Shown here one piece after another: positions 1 to 6,104 of a stretch of DNA of 12,558 nucleotides. The stretch is taken from the NCBI GenBank assembly GCA_019118985.1, contig DWXX01000097.1, positions 1 through 12,558 on the forward strand, written 5' to 3'. Under the pieces are notes generated by a model. The model was not told the DNA's origin, searched no databases, and saw only the letters and a program-made list of their open reading frames with translations. The stretch comes from Candidatus Faecalibacterium faecipullorum (lineage in GTDB: Bacteria > Bacillota > Clostridia > Oscillospirales > Ruminococcaceae). How positions within the stretch are numbered: position 1 is the first letter of the stretch; every line of letters begins with the position of its first letter. A program made the position numbers and the translations under genes.

Positions 1-91
1 GTTATTGTGTGAGACACTTCATATCGAAATTCCAAATGAGTATAGATAACTGCAAATAACAGTTTGTAGGGGAGTTCTGATACTCCCCTAT

Positions 92-131
92 AAAAATGGC
101 TATTTATCAACTGTTTGTTGTGACATAGCCA
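92..131 (-). terminator. Possible weak minus-strand terminator hairpin
   Basis: Read on the minus strand, TGGCTAT (131-125) pairs with ATAGCCA (103-97) across a 21-base loop and is followed directly by five Ts (96-92). The stem is short and the loop long, so it is weak. It lies just downstream of the stronger hairpin at 141-182 in the same direction, as in a tandem terminator. Confidence 0.35.
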
Positions 132-182
132 AAAATAAAAAGAAGTAACCGCCCCAGTTCCCCAACTTGTGCGGTTACTTCT
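131..182 (-). terminator. Strong minus-strand intrinsic-terminator-like hairpin
   Basis: AGAAGTAACCGC (141-152) and GCGGTTACTTCT (171-182) form a perfect 12-bp stem. Inside the loop AGTT/AACT (156-159, 164-167) can pair around CCCC. On the minus strand the stem is followed by a ten-base T-rich tract (140-131, TTTTATTTTT), the arrangement of a rho-independent terminator. It would stop transcription coming from the HD-domain gene side, although that gene already has its own terminator at 277-309. Confidence 0.6.
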
Positions 183-276
183 CTAACCAAACAGGGGGAC
201 TACCGTTTGTCCGGCAGCACCCTTTTCTATGTTCAGTATAGCGCAAATCCAGCGCTTTGTCAACGTTCGCATGTAT

Positions 277-310
277 AAAATCCCGCCTGGGCAGCCCGGG
301 CGGGATTTTT
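277..310. terminator. Bidirectional terminator after the HD-domain gene
   Basis: AAAATCCCGCC (277-287) pairs with GGCGGGATTTT (299-309) in an 11-bp stem with an 11-base GC-rich loop. T-tracts flank it in both directions: TTTTT at 306-310 on the plus strand and TTTTA on the minus strand. It begins only seven bases past the HD-domain stop codon (317-319), so it most likely ends that transcript. Confidence 0.8.
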
Positions 311-316
311 GTTTCG

Positions 317-823
317 TTATACGCAGATGGGCTTGCGGCGGCTGCGGTAGAGCGCCTCCACCACCGCGCAGTACTTGTCGGCGATGCAGACGATCACCGC
401 CTCCCGGCAGGAGGGCGCGTGGAAGAGGGTCAGCGGCCACATGTGGCTGCGGATGATGTTGGACACCTTGGGGCTGAGGGCAAAGCACCGCTCGGCATTC
501 TCGCGGGCCAGCAGCGGGTGGATGAACCCGTGCATCCGGAACAGGGTGCGCAGCCCCCGGCAGTGCTGGAACCGCCCCTCGCAGTGCCAGTCGTAGAGGT
601 AAAAGTCGTGCAGCAGCGCCCCCACCGCCAGCGCCGTCTCGTCCGCGCCGGCATGGAACCGCCGGTTGATCCAGAAGCTCACCCGCGCGACGTTGCGGCA
701 GTGCTCATAGGTGGTCACGCAGCCGTGCTGGATGTAATTGTCCATCTCCAGCACCCGGGGGTCCTCCTCGTACTGCTGCAGGATGCAGCGCAGGCGTTCG
801 CGTTCTGTTTCAGACAGGCCCAT
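317..823 (-). CDS. HD-domain metal-dependent phosphohydrolase
   Basis: A 168-residue single-domain protein of the HD superfamily, soluble with no signal peptide. The metal-binding residues expected of the family are visible in order: H41 in the first helix (TYEHCRN), the HD doublet H72-D73 (GALLHDFYLYD), H102 in HGFIHPLL, H127 in IRSHMW, and D149 in CIADKY. Such proteins hydrolyse phosphate esters or phosphodiesters, often nucleotides. The substrate cannot be read from the sequence. The ATG at 823 has GGAGG six bases upstream (830-834), which fixes the start. It has its own consensus promoter (913-941), an ~80-base leader and a terminator (277-309), so it is probably monocistronic. The HD call is firm and the function is open. 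Confidence 0.88.
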   Translation of the reverse strand: MGLSETERERLRCILQQYEEDPRVLEMDNYIQHGCVTTYEHCRNVARVSFWINRRFHAGADETALAVGALLHDFYLYDWHCEGRFQHCRGLRTLFRMHGFIHPLLARENAERCFALSPKVSNIIRSHMWPLTLFHAPSCREAVIVCIADKYCAVVEALYRSRRKPICV

Positions 824-888
824 AGGGTTCCTCCGTTATCTGGTCGTGCCGCCCGGCTGTGCGGGGGCAGAAAGCATCGTTTTGTGCG

Positions 889-907
889 GCGGGGCGCCGC
901 CCCCCGC
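889..907 (-). promoter_or_regulatory. GC hairpin at the 5' end of the HD-gene leader
   Basis: GCGGGG (889-894) and CCCCGC (902-907) pair across a 7-base loop, at or just after the predicted transcription start (~906) of the HD-domain gene. It would give the mRNA a structured 5' end. No known riboswitch fold is recognised in the rest of the leader (824-888). Confidence 0.3.
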
Positions 908-912
908 TCCAT

Positions 913-941
913 AGTATACAGAAAGGGGGCGGCTGTGTCAA
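913..941 (-). promoter_or_regulatory. Consensus sigma-A promoter for the HD-domain gene
   Basis: On the minus strand TTGACA (941-936) is followed after exactly 17 bases by TATACT (918-913), five of six matches to TATAAT. An A/T-rich stretch just upstream of the -35 could act as an UP element. Transcription should start near 906, giving a leader of about 80 bases. The promoter lies just past the hydrolase stop codon (978-980), so the HD gene is expressed independently of it. Confidence 0.85.
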
Positions 942-977
942 CCGCTTTGCACAAATTTTTCATCGTATTGACGCGCA

Positions 978-1760
978 TCACAGACGCCAGTCAAAGACGT
1001 CCCGCAGCCACTCGGCCGCAAGGGCGAACCAGTGGGCGGCGTGGGGCTGCGGGGTGTTCACCTCGGCGGTGCAGACGCTCAGCCCATGCACCCCGTGGGG
1101 GAAAAAGTGCGCCTCGCACTCGACCCCCGCCCTGCGCAGCGCCGACACCAGCAGCAGGCTGTTCTCGACCGGGACGGTGGCGTCGTCCATGGTGTGCCAG
1201 ACAAAGACCGGCGGCACACCGGGTCGGATCTTGTCCTCCAGGCTGAAGGCGCAGTGGGCCGCCCGGTCGTCGTCGCCGGTCAGGCGGACAAAGCTGCCCC
1301 GGTGGGCGCAGTCCCCCGCCGTCACCACCGGGTAGCCGAGGATGAGCGCGTCGGGGCGCTGCTGCGCCTGCCCGGCGGGCAGCCCCGGCAGGTCCAGCAC
1401 CGCCGACGAGAGGGCCAGGTGCCCGCCCGCCGAAAAGCCGCAGACCGCCACCTTGTCGGGGCAGACCCCCCAGTCGGCCGCGCGGGCGCGCACCGCGGCC
1501 AAAGCGTCGTTGATCTCGGCGAGGGGGCGCCAGCCCCGCGCGCCTTCCCCCACGCTGTAGCGCAGCACCGCCGCGTGGTACCCCTCGGCCAGAAAGCGGA
1601 CCGCCACCGGGTCGCCCTCCCGGTCGCTGACGTGCTCATAGCCGCCCCCCGGCACCACCAGCACCAGCGGGCGGGCCGCCGCCTGCGGCATCGACGCCGA
1701 CGGCTCCCGCAGATAGACGGTCAGCACCGCCTGCCCGAGCTGCAATGTTTCGATCTTCAT
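978..1760 (-). CDS. Alpha/beta-hydrolase, acetyl-esterase/lipase-like
   Basis: A 260-residue cytoplasmic serine hydrolase. PGGGY (37-41) supplies the oxyanion-hole loop. The nucleophile elbow is G108-F-S110-A-G. The acid is in HTMDDATVP (D193 preferred, D192 possible), and the histidine is H225 in HGVHGLS. The strand order and the EGDPVAVRFLAEGYHAAVLRY segment match esterases annotated as acetylxylan esterase or BD-FAE-like, which remove acetyl or acyl groups from plant polysaccharides or sugars. The substrate here is unproven. The start is ATG 1760 because AGGAGG (1769-1774) lies eight bases before it. A longer version starting at TTG 1778 would place its first codons inside that ribosome binding site. 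There is no sugar-utilisation locus next to it. It diverges from htpG. Confidence 0.87.
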   Translation of the reverse strand: MKIETLQLGQAVLTVYLREPSASMPQAAARPLVLVVPGGGYEHVSDREGDPVAVRFLAEGYHAAVLRYSVGEGARGWRPLAEINDALAAVRARAADWGVCPDKVAVCGFSAGGHLALSSAVLDLPGLPAGQAQQRPDALILGYPVVTAGDCAHRGSFVRLTGDDDRAAHCAFSLEDKIRPGVPPVFVWHTMDDATVPVENSLLLVSALRRAGVECEAHFFPHGVHGLSVCTAEVNTPQPHAAHWFALAAEWLRDVFDWRL

Positions 1761-1768
1761 GTCCGTTG

Positions 1769-1774
1769 CCTCCT
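1769..1774 (-). promoter_or_regulatory. Ribosome binding site deciding the hydrolase start
   Basis: A perfect AGGAGG on the minus strand, eight bases before ATG 1760. It rules out the upstream in-frame TTG at 1778. Confidence 0.85.
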
Positions 1775-1790
1775 GCAAGTCTTTTTCTCT

Positions 1791-1820
1791 ATTGTACTGC
1801 AGGCAGGCCCCGGATGGGAA
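1791..1820 (-). promoter_or_regulatory. Possible promoter of the esterase gene
   Basis: On the minus strand TACAAT (1796-1791) is a good -10. The best -35 is TTCCCA (1820-1815) at an 18-base spacing, only four of six matches. The position, about 30 bases before the start codon, is reasonable. Confidence 0.35.
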
Positions 1821-1860
1821 GGAATTTTCTAAACTTTTTATGAAGCCTGCCCCCTCCCCC

Positions 1861-1889
1861 TTGATTTTTTGGGCCGGACGGTGTATATT
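1861..1889 (+). promoter_or_regulatory. Sigma-A promoter of htpG
   Basis: TTGATT (1861-1866), a 17-base spacer and TATATT (1884-1889) form a vegetative promoter. Transcription would start near 1896, inside the CIRCE inverted repeat. HrcA bound there would therefore block RNA polymerase. Confidence 0.75.
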
Positions 1890-1914
1890 AGCACTCGGAA
1901 TATTTGAGTGCTAA
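1888..1914 (+). promoter_or_regulatory. CIRCE operator (HrcA binding site)
   Basis: TTAGCACTC (1888-1896), nine bases, then GAGTGCTAA (1906-1914). Both arms and the spacer length match the CIRCE consensus exactly. The left arm overlaps the last bases of the htpG -10, and the right arm ends 32 bases before the start codon. CIRCE is the operator of the HrcA repressor, which normally controls groESL and the dnaK operon. HrcA needs GroEL for activity, so unfolded protein derepresses the target. Confidence 0.97.
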
Positions 1915-1932
1915 GCACCCTTCGATTCAGAA

Positions 1933-1938
1933 AAGAGG
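1933..1938 (+). promoter_or_regulatory. Ribosome binding site deciding the htpG start
   Basis: AAGAGG eight bases before ATG 1947. The longer reading from GTG 1908 would begin inside the CIRCE right arm and is not credible. Confidence 0.75.
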
Positions 1939-1946
1939 TTTTTGCC

Positions 1947-3875
1947 ATGGCAATGCAGCCGTTCCAGGCCGAAAGCAAAAAGCTGATGGACCTGATGATC
2001 AACTCGATCTACACCAACAAGGAGATCTTCCTGCGGGAGCTGATCTCCAACGCCTCCGACGCGCTGGACAAGCTCTATTTCAAGAGCCTGACCGACACGT
2101 CGGTGGGGATGGACAAGGAGGATTTCCGCATCCTGCTCACCCTCGACAAGGAAAACCGGATGCTGACCGTTTCTGACAACGGCATCGGCATGACCCGCGC
2201 CGAGCTGGAAGAGAACCTCGGCACCATCGCCCATTCGGGCAGCCAGGACTTCAAAGCCGAGAACACCGATGAGAACATCGACATCATCGGCCAGTTCGGC
2301 GTCGGGTTCTACTCTGCCTTCATGGCAGCCGACCGGGTCACCGTCATCTCGCGGGCGTACGGCAGCGACGAGGCGTGGCAGTGGCAGTCCAGCGGGGTGG
2401 AGGGCTATGAGATCACCCCCGCCGAAAAAGACGCCCCCGGCACCGACATCATCCTGCACATCAAGGAAAACACCGACACCGAGAATTACGACAACTACGT
2501 CTCGGAGTACGGCGTCGCCGCCATCGTCAAGAAGTACAGCGACTACATCCGCTACCCCATCCAGATGGAGCGGACGAGGAGCCGCCAGAAGCCCGCGCCC
2601 GACCCCAAGCCCGACGACTACAAGCCCGAGTGGGAGGAATACACCGAGCTCGAGACCCTGAACAGCATGGTCCCCATCTGGAAAAAGCAGAAGAGCGAGG
2701 TCACCGACGAGGAGTACAACGAGTTCTACAAGAACCACTTCGGCGACTACGCCGACCCCGCCCGGGTGATCGTCAGCCGCACCGAGGGCACCGCCAACTA
2801 CAACGCCCTGCTCTTTGTGCCCGCCCACCGGCCCTACGACTACTACACCAAGGAGTATGAGAAGGGGCTGGCCCTCTACGCTTCGGGCGTGCTGATCATG
2901 GACAAGTGCGCCGATCTGCTGCCCGACTACTTCAGCTTTGTCAAGGGCATCGTCGACAGCCAGGACCTGAGCCTGAACATCAGCCGCGAGATGCTGCAGA
3001 AGGACAGCCAGCTCAAGCTGATCCACAACGCCCTTGAAAAGAAGATCAAGAACGAGCTGAACGCCATGCTGGTCAACGACCGGGAGAAGTACGAAGCCTT
3101 CTGGAAGGAGTTCGGCCGTCAGATCAAGTTCGGCGTCTACGCCGACTACGGGATGCACACCGAGCTGCTGCGGGGGCTGCTGCTCTTCTACTCGGCCAAA
3201 GAGCAGAAGATGGTCACCCTCGAGGAGTATGTCGAGAAGATGCCTGCCGAGCAGAAGTACATCTACTTTGCCGCCGGCGACACCGCCGACCGTCTGGCCA
3301 AGCTGCCCGCTGCCTCCCTCGTGCTGGACAAGGGCTACGACCTGCTGCTCCTGACCGAGGATGTGGACGAGTTCTGCTTCCAGATCATGCACACCTTCCC
3401 CCGCAAGGACGCCGAGGGCAAGGACGGCACCGTCGAGTTCAAGAACATCAACAGCGGCGAGCTCGGCCTTGAATCGGACGAGGAAAAGAAGGCCGCCGAG
3501 GACGCCACCGCCGAGAACAAGCCCCTCTTCGAGGCCATGAAGGCCGCCCTGGAGGGCAAGGTCAAGGAGGTCAAGGTCTCGACCCGGCTGAAGGACCACC
3601 CGGTCTGCCTGTCGGCCGACGGGCCGCTGTCCATCGAGATGGAGAAAGTCCTCTCCCGTCAGCCCGGCAGCGAGAACGTCAAGAGCGACAAGGTGCTGGA
3701 GGTCAACGCCGGCCACCCCGTCTTTGGGGTGCTGAAAGCCGCGCAGGAGGCCGGCGACACCGACAAGGTGGCCAGGTACAGCCAGATCCTCTACGCGCAG
3801 GCCCAGCTGATCGAGGGCCTGCCGGTGGACGACCCCGTCGCCTACGCCGACGCCGTCTGCGCCCTGATGCAGTAA
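1947..3875 (+). CDS. htpG: HtpG, bacterial Hsp90 chaperone
   Basis: A 642-residue cytoplasmic Hsp90, close to the usual 620-640. The N-terminal GHKL ATPase domain shows E31 and N35 in ELISNASDAL, D77 in DNGIGM, the lid segment LGTIAHSGSQDF (91-102) and GQFGVGF (115-121). The middle domain carries the catalytic arginine R347 in NISREML. The C-terminal dimerisation domain follows from about residue 525. There is no EEVD tail, as expected in bacteria. HtpG cycles between open and closed dimers on ATP and remodels client proteins, handing over to or receiving from DnaK. The start is ATG 1947. A perfect CIRCE overlaps its promoter, so HrcA control is predicted. In Bacillus subtilis, by contrast, htpG is not in the HrcA regulon. 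It is followed by its own terminator. Confidence 0.97.
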   Translation: MAMQPFQAESKKLMDLMINSIYTNKEIFLRELISNASDALDKLYFKSLTDTSVGMDKEDFRILLTLDKENRMLTVSDNGIGMTRAELEENLGTIAHSGSQDFKAENTDENIDIIGQFGVGFYSAFMAADRVTVISRAYGSDEAWQWQSSGVEGYEITPAEKDAPGTDIILHIKENTDTENYDNYVSEYGVAAIVKKYSDYIRYPIQMERTRSRQKPAPDPKPDDYKPEWEEYTELETLNSMVPIWKKQKSEVTDEEYNEFYKNHFGDYADPARVIVSRTEGTANYNALLFVPAHRPYDYYTKEYEKGLALYASGVLIMDKCADLLPDYFSFVKGIVDSQDLSLNISREMLQKDSQLKLIHNALEKKIKNELNAMLVNDREKYEAFWKEFGRQIKFGVYADYGMHTELLRGLLLFYSAKEQKMVTLEEYVEKMPAEQKYIYFAAGDTADRLAKLPAASLVLDKGYDLLLLTEDVDEFCFQIMHTFPRKDAEGKDGTVEFKNINSGELGLESDEEKKAAEDATAENKPLFEAMKAALEGKVKEVKVSTRLKDHPVCLSADGPLSIEMEKVLSRQPGSENVKSDKVLEVNAGHPVFGVLKAAQEAGDTDKVARYSQILYAQAQLIEGLPVDDPVAYADAVCALMQ

Positions 3876-3895
3876 AGACGCCGTAAATTTCAGTA

Positions 3896-3924
3896 TTAAC
3901 AAATGGGCCGCGCTCTGCTACAAT
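3896..3924 (+). promoter_or_regulatory. Promoter embedded in the htpG terminator
   Basis: TTAACA (3896-3901), a 17-base spacer and TACAAT (3919-3924), with an extended -10 TG at 3916-3917. The -10 lies in the loop of the htpG terminator, and most of the spacer is its 5' arm. The predicted start, near 3931, coincides with the first base of the 3' arm. Transcripts starting here lack the 5' arm, so the hairpin cannot stop them. Confidence 0.65.
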
Positions 3925-3946
3925 AAAGGGGAGCGCGGCCCTTTTT
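3905..3946 (+). terminator. Intrinsic terminator of htpG
   Basis: GGGCCGCGCTC (3905-3915) pairs perfectly with GAGCGCGGCCC (3931-3941) in an 11-bp stem with a 15-base loop, followed by TTTTT (3942-3946). It begins 29 bases after the htpG stop codon. Confidence 0.9.
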
Positions 3947-3970
3947 GTCGTTTTCCACGCCGCCGCGCCG

Positions 3971-3976
3971 GGAGGG
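3971..3976 (+). promoter_or_regulatory. Ribosome binding site deciding the XpaC-like start
   Basis: GGAGGG four bases before ATG 3981. The alternative in-frame TTG at 3945 lies in the terminator T-tract and has no ribosome binding site. Confidence 0.75.
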
Positions 3977-3980
3977 TATC

Positions 3981-5135
3981 ATGCAGCCACGACACAGACA
4001 ACACTATTTCGCCCGCATCCCCACCATCGCCCTGCTGATCTTTCTGGGCATTGCGCCCTGGCTGGCGGCGGTGCTGTTCATCCTGCGGGCCATCGACCGC
4101 GACGCCGAAAAGCGGGAGCTGGGCCAGGGCAAATACGCCGGGCCGGCATACCGCGCCCAGCAGCCCCAGACGGCCGGCGCCGCCTACGACTATGCCGCGC
4201 AGTACGGCCCGGCGGCCCGCGACCTGCCCACCGCCGAGCAGCGGCGGGCCCAAAAGCGCCGGCAGAGCCTGACCAAATGGTGCACCGTGCTGGGGGCGAT
4301 CCTGCTGTTCGTCGGGGCGGTCAGCCTGCCCGAGACCATCTCCGCCCTGGCGGCGGCCGTCCACTATGCCGGCGGCTGGGTGGGCTGGGCCTTTGAGGAC
4401 CTGGCCGCCAACATCGCCCAGATCGTGGGCGGCGGGGGCGCGCTGGCGGTCAGCCTGCATCTCAGGCGGGCCGCCCGGCTGGAGCGGCAGCTGGCCAAGG
4501 TGGTGGGCGACCGGGACAACATCCCCCTCGACGAGCTGTTCGCCGCGGCCGGCATCCCTGCCCGGGAGGGCCGCACCCTGCTGGAACAGGCCATCGACCA
4601 CGGCTGTTTCGGCCCCGACGCCTACATCGACAACCGCACCGACTTCCTCATCGTCCGGGGGGACGCGCCCATCCCCGCCCCGCCCGCCCAGGAGGAGCCC
4701 GCCCCCGACGGCGAGACCCAGTACCAGAAGCTGCTGCGCCAGCTGCGCGAGGCCGCCGGCGCCATCGACGACGGGGAGCTGCGGGCCAAAGCCGCCCGGC
4801 TGGAAAAGGTCAGCGGGCGGATCTTCGCCCTGGCCGAAGCCGACCCCGCCAAGGCCGAGCAGCTGCGCAAGTTCACCGGCTACTACCTGCCCACCGCCAT
4901 CAAGCTGCTGCGCACCTACGCCCAGCTGGAGGGCCAGGGGGTGGATGGCGAGACCATCTCCAGCACCAAACAGCGGATCGAGGGCTCCCTCGATCTGCTG
5001 GTCACCGCTTTTGAAAACCAGCTGGACAAGCTGTTCCAGTCCGACGCGCTGGACGTCTCGGCCGACATCGCCGCCCTCGAGGGGATGCTCAGCCTGGACG
5101 GCCTGTCGGGCGAGAATGACTTCAGCCTATCTTAA
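3981..5135 (+). CDS. XpaC-like membrane protein (5-bromo-4-chloroindolyl phosphate hydrolysis family)
   Basis: A 384-residue membrane protein. Hydrophobic segments at about 13-36, 101-118 and 142-160 anchor it. Residues ~165-228 look like a small helical or winged-helix-like module (LERQLAKVVGDRDNIPLDEL, then LLEQAIDHGCFGPDAYI). A Pro-rich linker (229-243) leads to the C-terminal helical domain at ~245-375. The segment KFTGYYLPTAIKLLRTYAQLE (297-317, written with its family signature YYLPT-KLL) is characteristic of the XpaC family. The family name comes from a colony-colour phenotype in Bacillus, and the true biochemical role is unknown. Members often sit beside telA-like toxic anion resistance genes; none is visible here. 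It has its own promoter (3896-3924), and its stop codon overlaps the ribosome binding site of the next gene, so the two are co-transcribed. Confidence 0.8.
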   Translation: MQPRHRQHYFARIPTIALLIFLGIAPWLAAVLFILRAIDRDAEKRELGQGKYAGPAYRAQQPQTAGAAYDYAAQYGPAARDLPTAEQRRAQKRRQSLTKWCTVLGAILLFVGAVSLPETISALAAAVHYAGGWVGWAFEDLAANIAQIVGGGGALAVSLHLRRAARLERQLAKVVGDRDNIPLDELFAAAGIPAREGRTLLEQAIDHGCFGPDAYIDNRTDFLIVRGDAPIPAPPAQEEPAPDGETQYQKLLRQLREAAGAIDDGELRAKAARLEKVSGRIFALAEADPAKAEQLRKFTGYYLPTAIKLLRTYAQLEGQGVDGETISSTKQRIEGSLDLLVTAFENQLDKLFQSDALDVSADIAALEGMLSLDGLSGENDFSLS

Positions 5136-5144
5136 GGAGGCCCC

Positions 5145-5978
5145 ATGCCCCGCATCATCGAGATCACAGACCTTGCCGACCCCGCCCTCGACCCCTACGC
5201 CCGGCTGACCGAGAATCAGCTGCGCAATAAGCTCGAGCCCGAGAAGGGGGTGTTCATCGCCGAGAGCCCCAAGGTCATCGCCCGCGCCCTGGACGCGGGC
5301 TATACCCCCCTCTCCCTGCTGATGGAGCCGGCCAAGATCGACGGGCCCGCCCGCGGCATTCTGGCCCGCATCGCCCCCGACACCCCCGTCTATACCGCAG
5401 ACCGCGGCACCCTGGCGCAGCTGACCGGCTACGCCCTCACCCGCGGGGTGCTGGCGGCCTTCCGCCGGCCCGCCCTGCCCGCGGTGGAAGCCCTCTGCCG
5501 GAACGCCCGCCGGGTGGCGGTGCTGGAAAACATCGTCGACTCCACCAACGTGGGGGCTATCTTCCGCTCGGCGGCGGCGCTGCACGTCGACGCGGTCCTC
5601 CTTACACCGTCCTGCTGCGACCCCCTCTGCCGGCGGGCGGTGCGGGTCAGCATGGGCACCGTCTTTCAGGTGCCATGGACCCGCATCGGCGCCGCCCCCG
5701 CCGACTGGCCGGCCGCCGGCCTTGACCGCCTGGCCGCCCTCGGGTTCAAGACGGCGGCCCTCGCTTTGACCGACCGCTCGGTCCCCATCGACCACCCCGC
5801 CCTGATGGCGGAAGAACGCCTCGCCCTCATCCTCGGCACCGAGGGGGACGGCCTTGCCCCCGAGACCATCGCCCGCTGCGACTACACCGCCAGGATCCCC
5901 ATGTCCCACGGGGTGGATTCCCTCAACGTCGCCGCCGCCAGCGCGGTGGCTTTCTGGCAGCTGCGCGCCCGGGGCTGA
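5145..5978 (+). CDS. TrmH/SpoU-family (SPOUT) RNA 2'-O-methyltransferase
   Basis: A 277-residue soluble enzyme that should transfer a methyl group from S-adenosylmethionine to a ribose 2'-hydroxyl in rRNA or tRNA. The N-terminal ~110 residues form the substrate-binding domain (FIAESPKVIARALDAG is typical). The SPOUT knot carries motif 1 N135-VGAIF-R141, motif 2 around LILGTEGDGL (228-237) and motif 3 IPMSHGVDSLNVAAASAV (251-268) with N261. All catalytic motifs are intact. The exact target nucleotide cannot be assigned. The ATG at 5145 is preceded by AGGAGG (5135-5140), which overlaps the upstream stop codon TAA (5133-5135). Coupling with the XpaC-like gene is therefore likely. Confidence 0.9.
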   Translation: MPRIIEITDLADPALDPYARLTENQLRNKLEPEKGVFIAESPKVIARALDAGYTPLSLLMEPAKIDGPARGILARIAPDTPVYTADRGTLAQLTGYALTRGVLAAFRRPALPAVEALCRNARRVAVLENIVDSTNVGAIFRSAAALHVDAVLLTPSCCDPLCRRAVRVSMGTVFQVPWTRIGAAPADWPAAGLDRLAALGFKTAALALTDRSVPIDHPALMAEERLALILGTEGDGLAPETIARCDYTARIPMSHGVDSLNVAAASAVAFWQLRARG

Positions 5979-5995
5979 ACAAAGGAAGGCTCTGT

Positions 5996-6058
5996 ATGGA
6001 CATTCTTGAACTCACCGCCCGCACCCCCGCCCTGCTCTACATGCGGCGCAGCAAATAA
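5996..6058 (+). CDS. 20-codon ORF with a good ribosome binding site
   Basis: ATG 5996 to TAA 6056-6058 encodes 20 residues, beginning MDILELTARTP and ending in a basic MRRSK tail. An AGGAAGG ribosome binding site (5983-5989) lies six bases before it, five bases after the methyltransferase stop codon, and the bidirectional terminator begins two bases past its stop. No family is recognised. It may be a genuine small protein, or the preserved start of a longer gene whose body was deleted. The good ribosome binding site and tight position in the operon argue for translation. The short length argues for a remnant. Confidence 0.45.
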   Translation: MDILELTARTPALLYMRRSK

Positions 6059-6059
6059 C

Positions 6060-6093
6060 AAAAGCCAGACCGAACGCGCGGTCTGGCTTTTTT
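6060..6093. terminator. Bidirectional terminator between convergent transcription units
   Basis: AAAAGCCAGACC (6060-6071) pairs with GGTCTGGCTTTT (6080-6091) in a 12-bp stem with an 8-base loop and a run of Ts to 6093. The A-run on the left gives a matching T-run on the minus strand. It separates the plus-strand methyltransferase unit from the minus-strand HAD gene, whose stop is only 11 bases away. Confidence 0.92.
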
Positions 6094-6104
6094 GTATGCA
6101 GTGG

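Larger units (their letters stand above)
1..316. other. AT-rich structured intergenic segment at the window edge
   Basis: No convincing gene lies here. The first 180 bases are about 37% GC by hand count, against clearly GC-rich DNA downstream. Four stem-loops follow one another: AACTG/CAGTT (48-52 with 60-64), TAGGGGAGT/ACTCCCCTA (67-75 with 82-90), TGGCTAT/ATAGCCA (97-103 with 125-131) and a 12-bp perfect stem (141-152 with 171-182). Two plus-strand frames are open from the left edge and stop at 47-49 and 57-59. Either could be the last codons of a gene outside the window, but neither tail is recognisable. The base composition suggests foreign DNA or the edge of a mobile element. No direct repeat or transposase is visible to prove it. 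Confidence 0.5.

Noticed and set aside
2..59. Two plus-strand frames open from the left edge, ending in ...IPNEYR (stop at 47-49) and ...SIDNCK (stop at 57-59), either of which could be the end of an outside gene.
   Set aside because: Too short to choose between the frames or to recognise a family.
107..190. A 27-codon minus-strand ORF starting with TTG and containing a hydrophobic LLLFIFGYV core, like a small toxin.
   Set aside because: No ribosome binding site precedes it, the start is TTG, and much of it is simply the translation of the perfect hairpin and its T-tract.
1802..1851. GGCAGGC and GCCTGCC inverted repeat (1802-1808, 1845-1851) in the htpG/esterase divergent region.
   Set aside because: Only 7 bp with a 36-base gap; likely chance in this composition, and it is not placed on either promoter core in a telling way.
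1911..3902. A 663-codon minus-strand frame opposite htpG.
   Set aside because: It is a GC-rich shadow of htpG; the plus strand encodes all Hsp90 motifs.
4366..5208. A plus-strand frame rich in Pro, Ser, Arg and Thr overlapping the XpaC-like gene.
   Set aside because: It is an out-of-frame shadow with low-complexity composition and no ribosome binding site.
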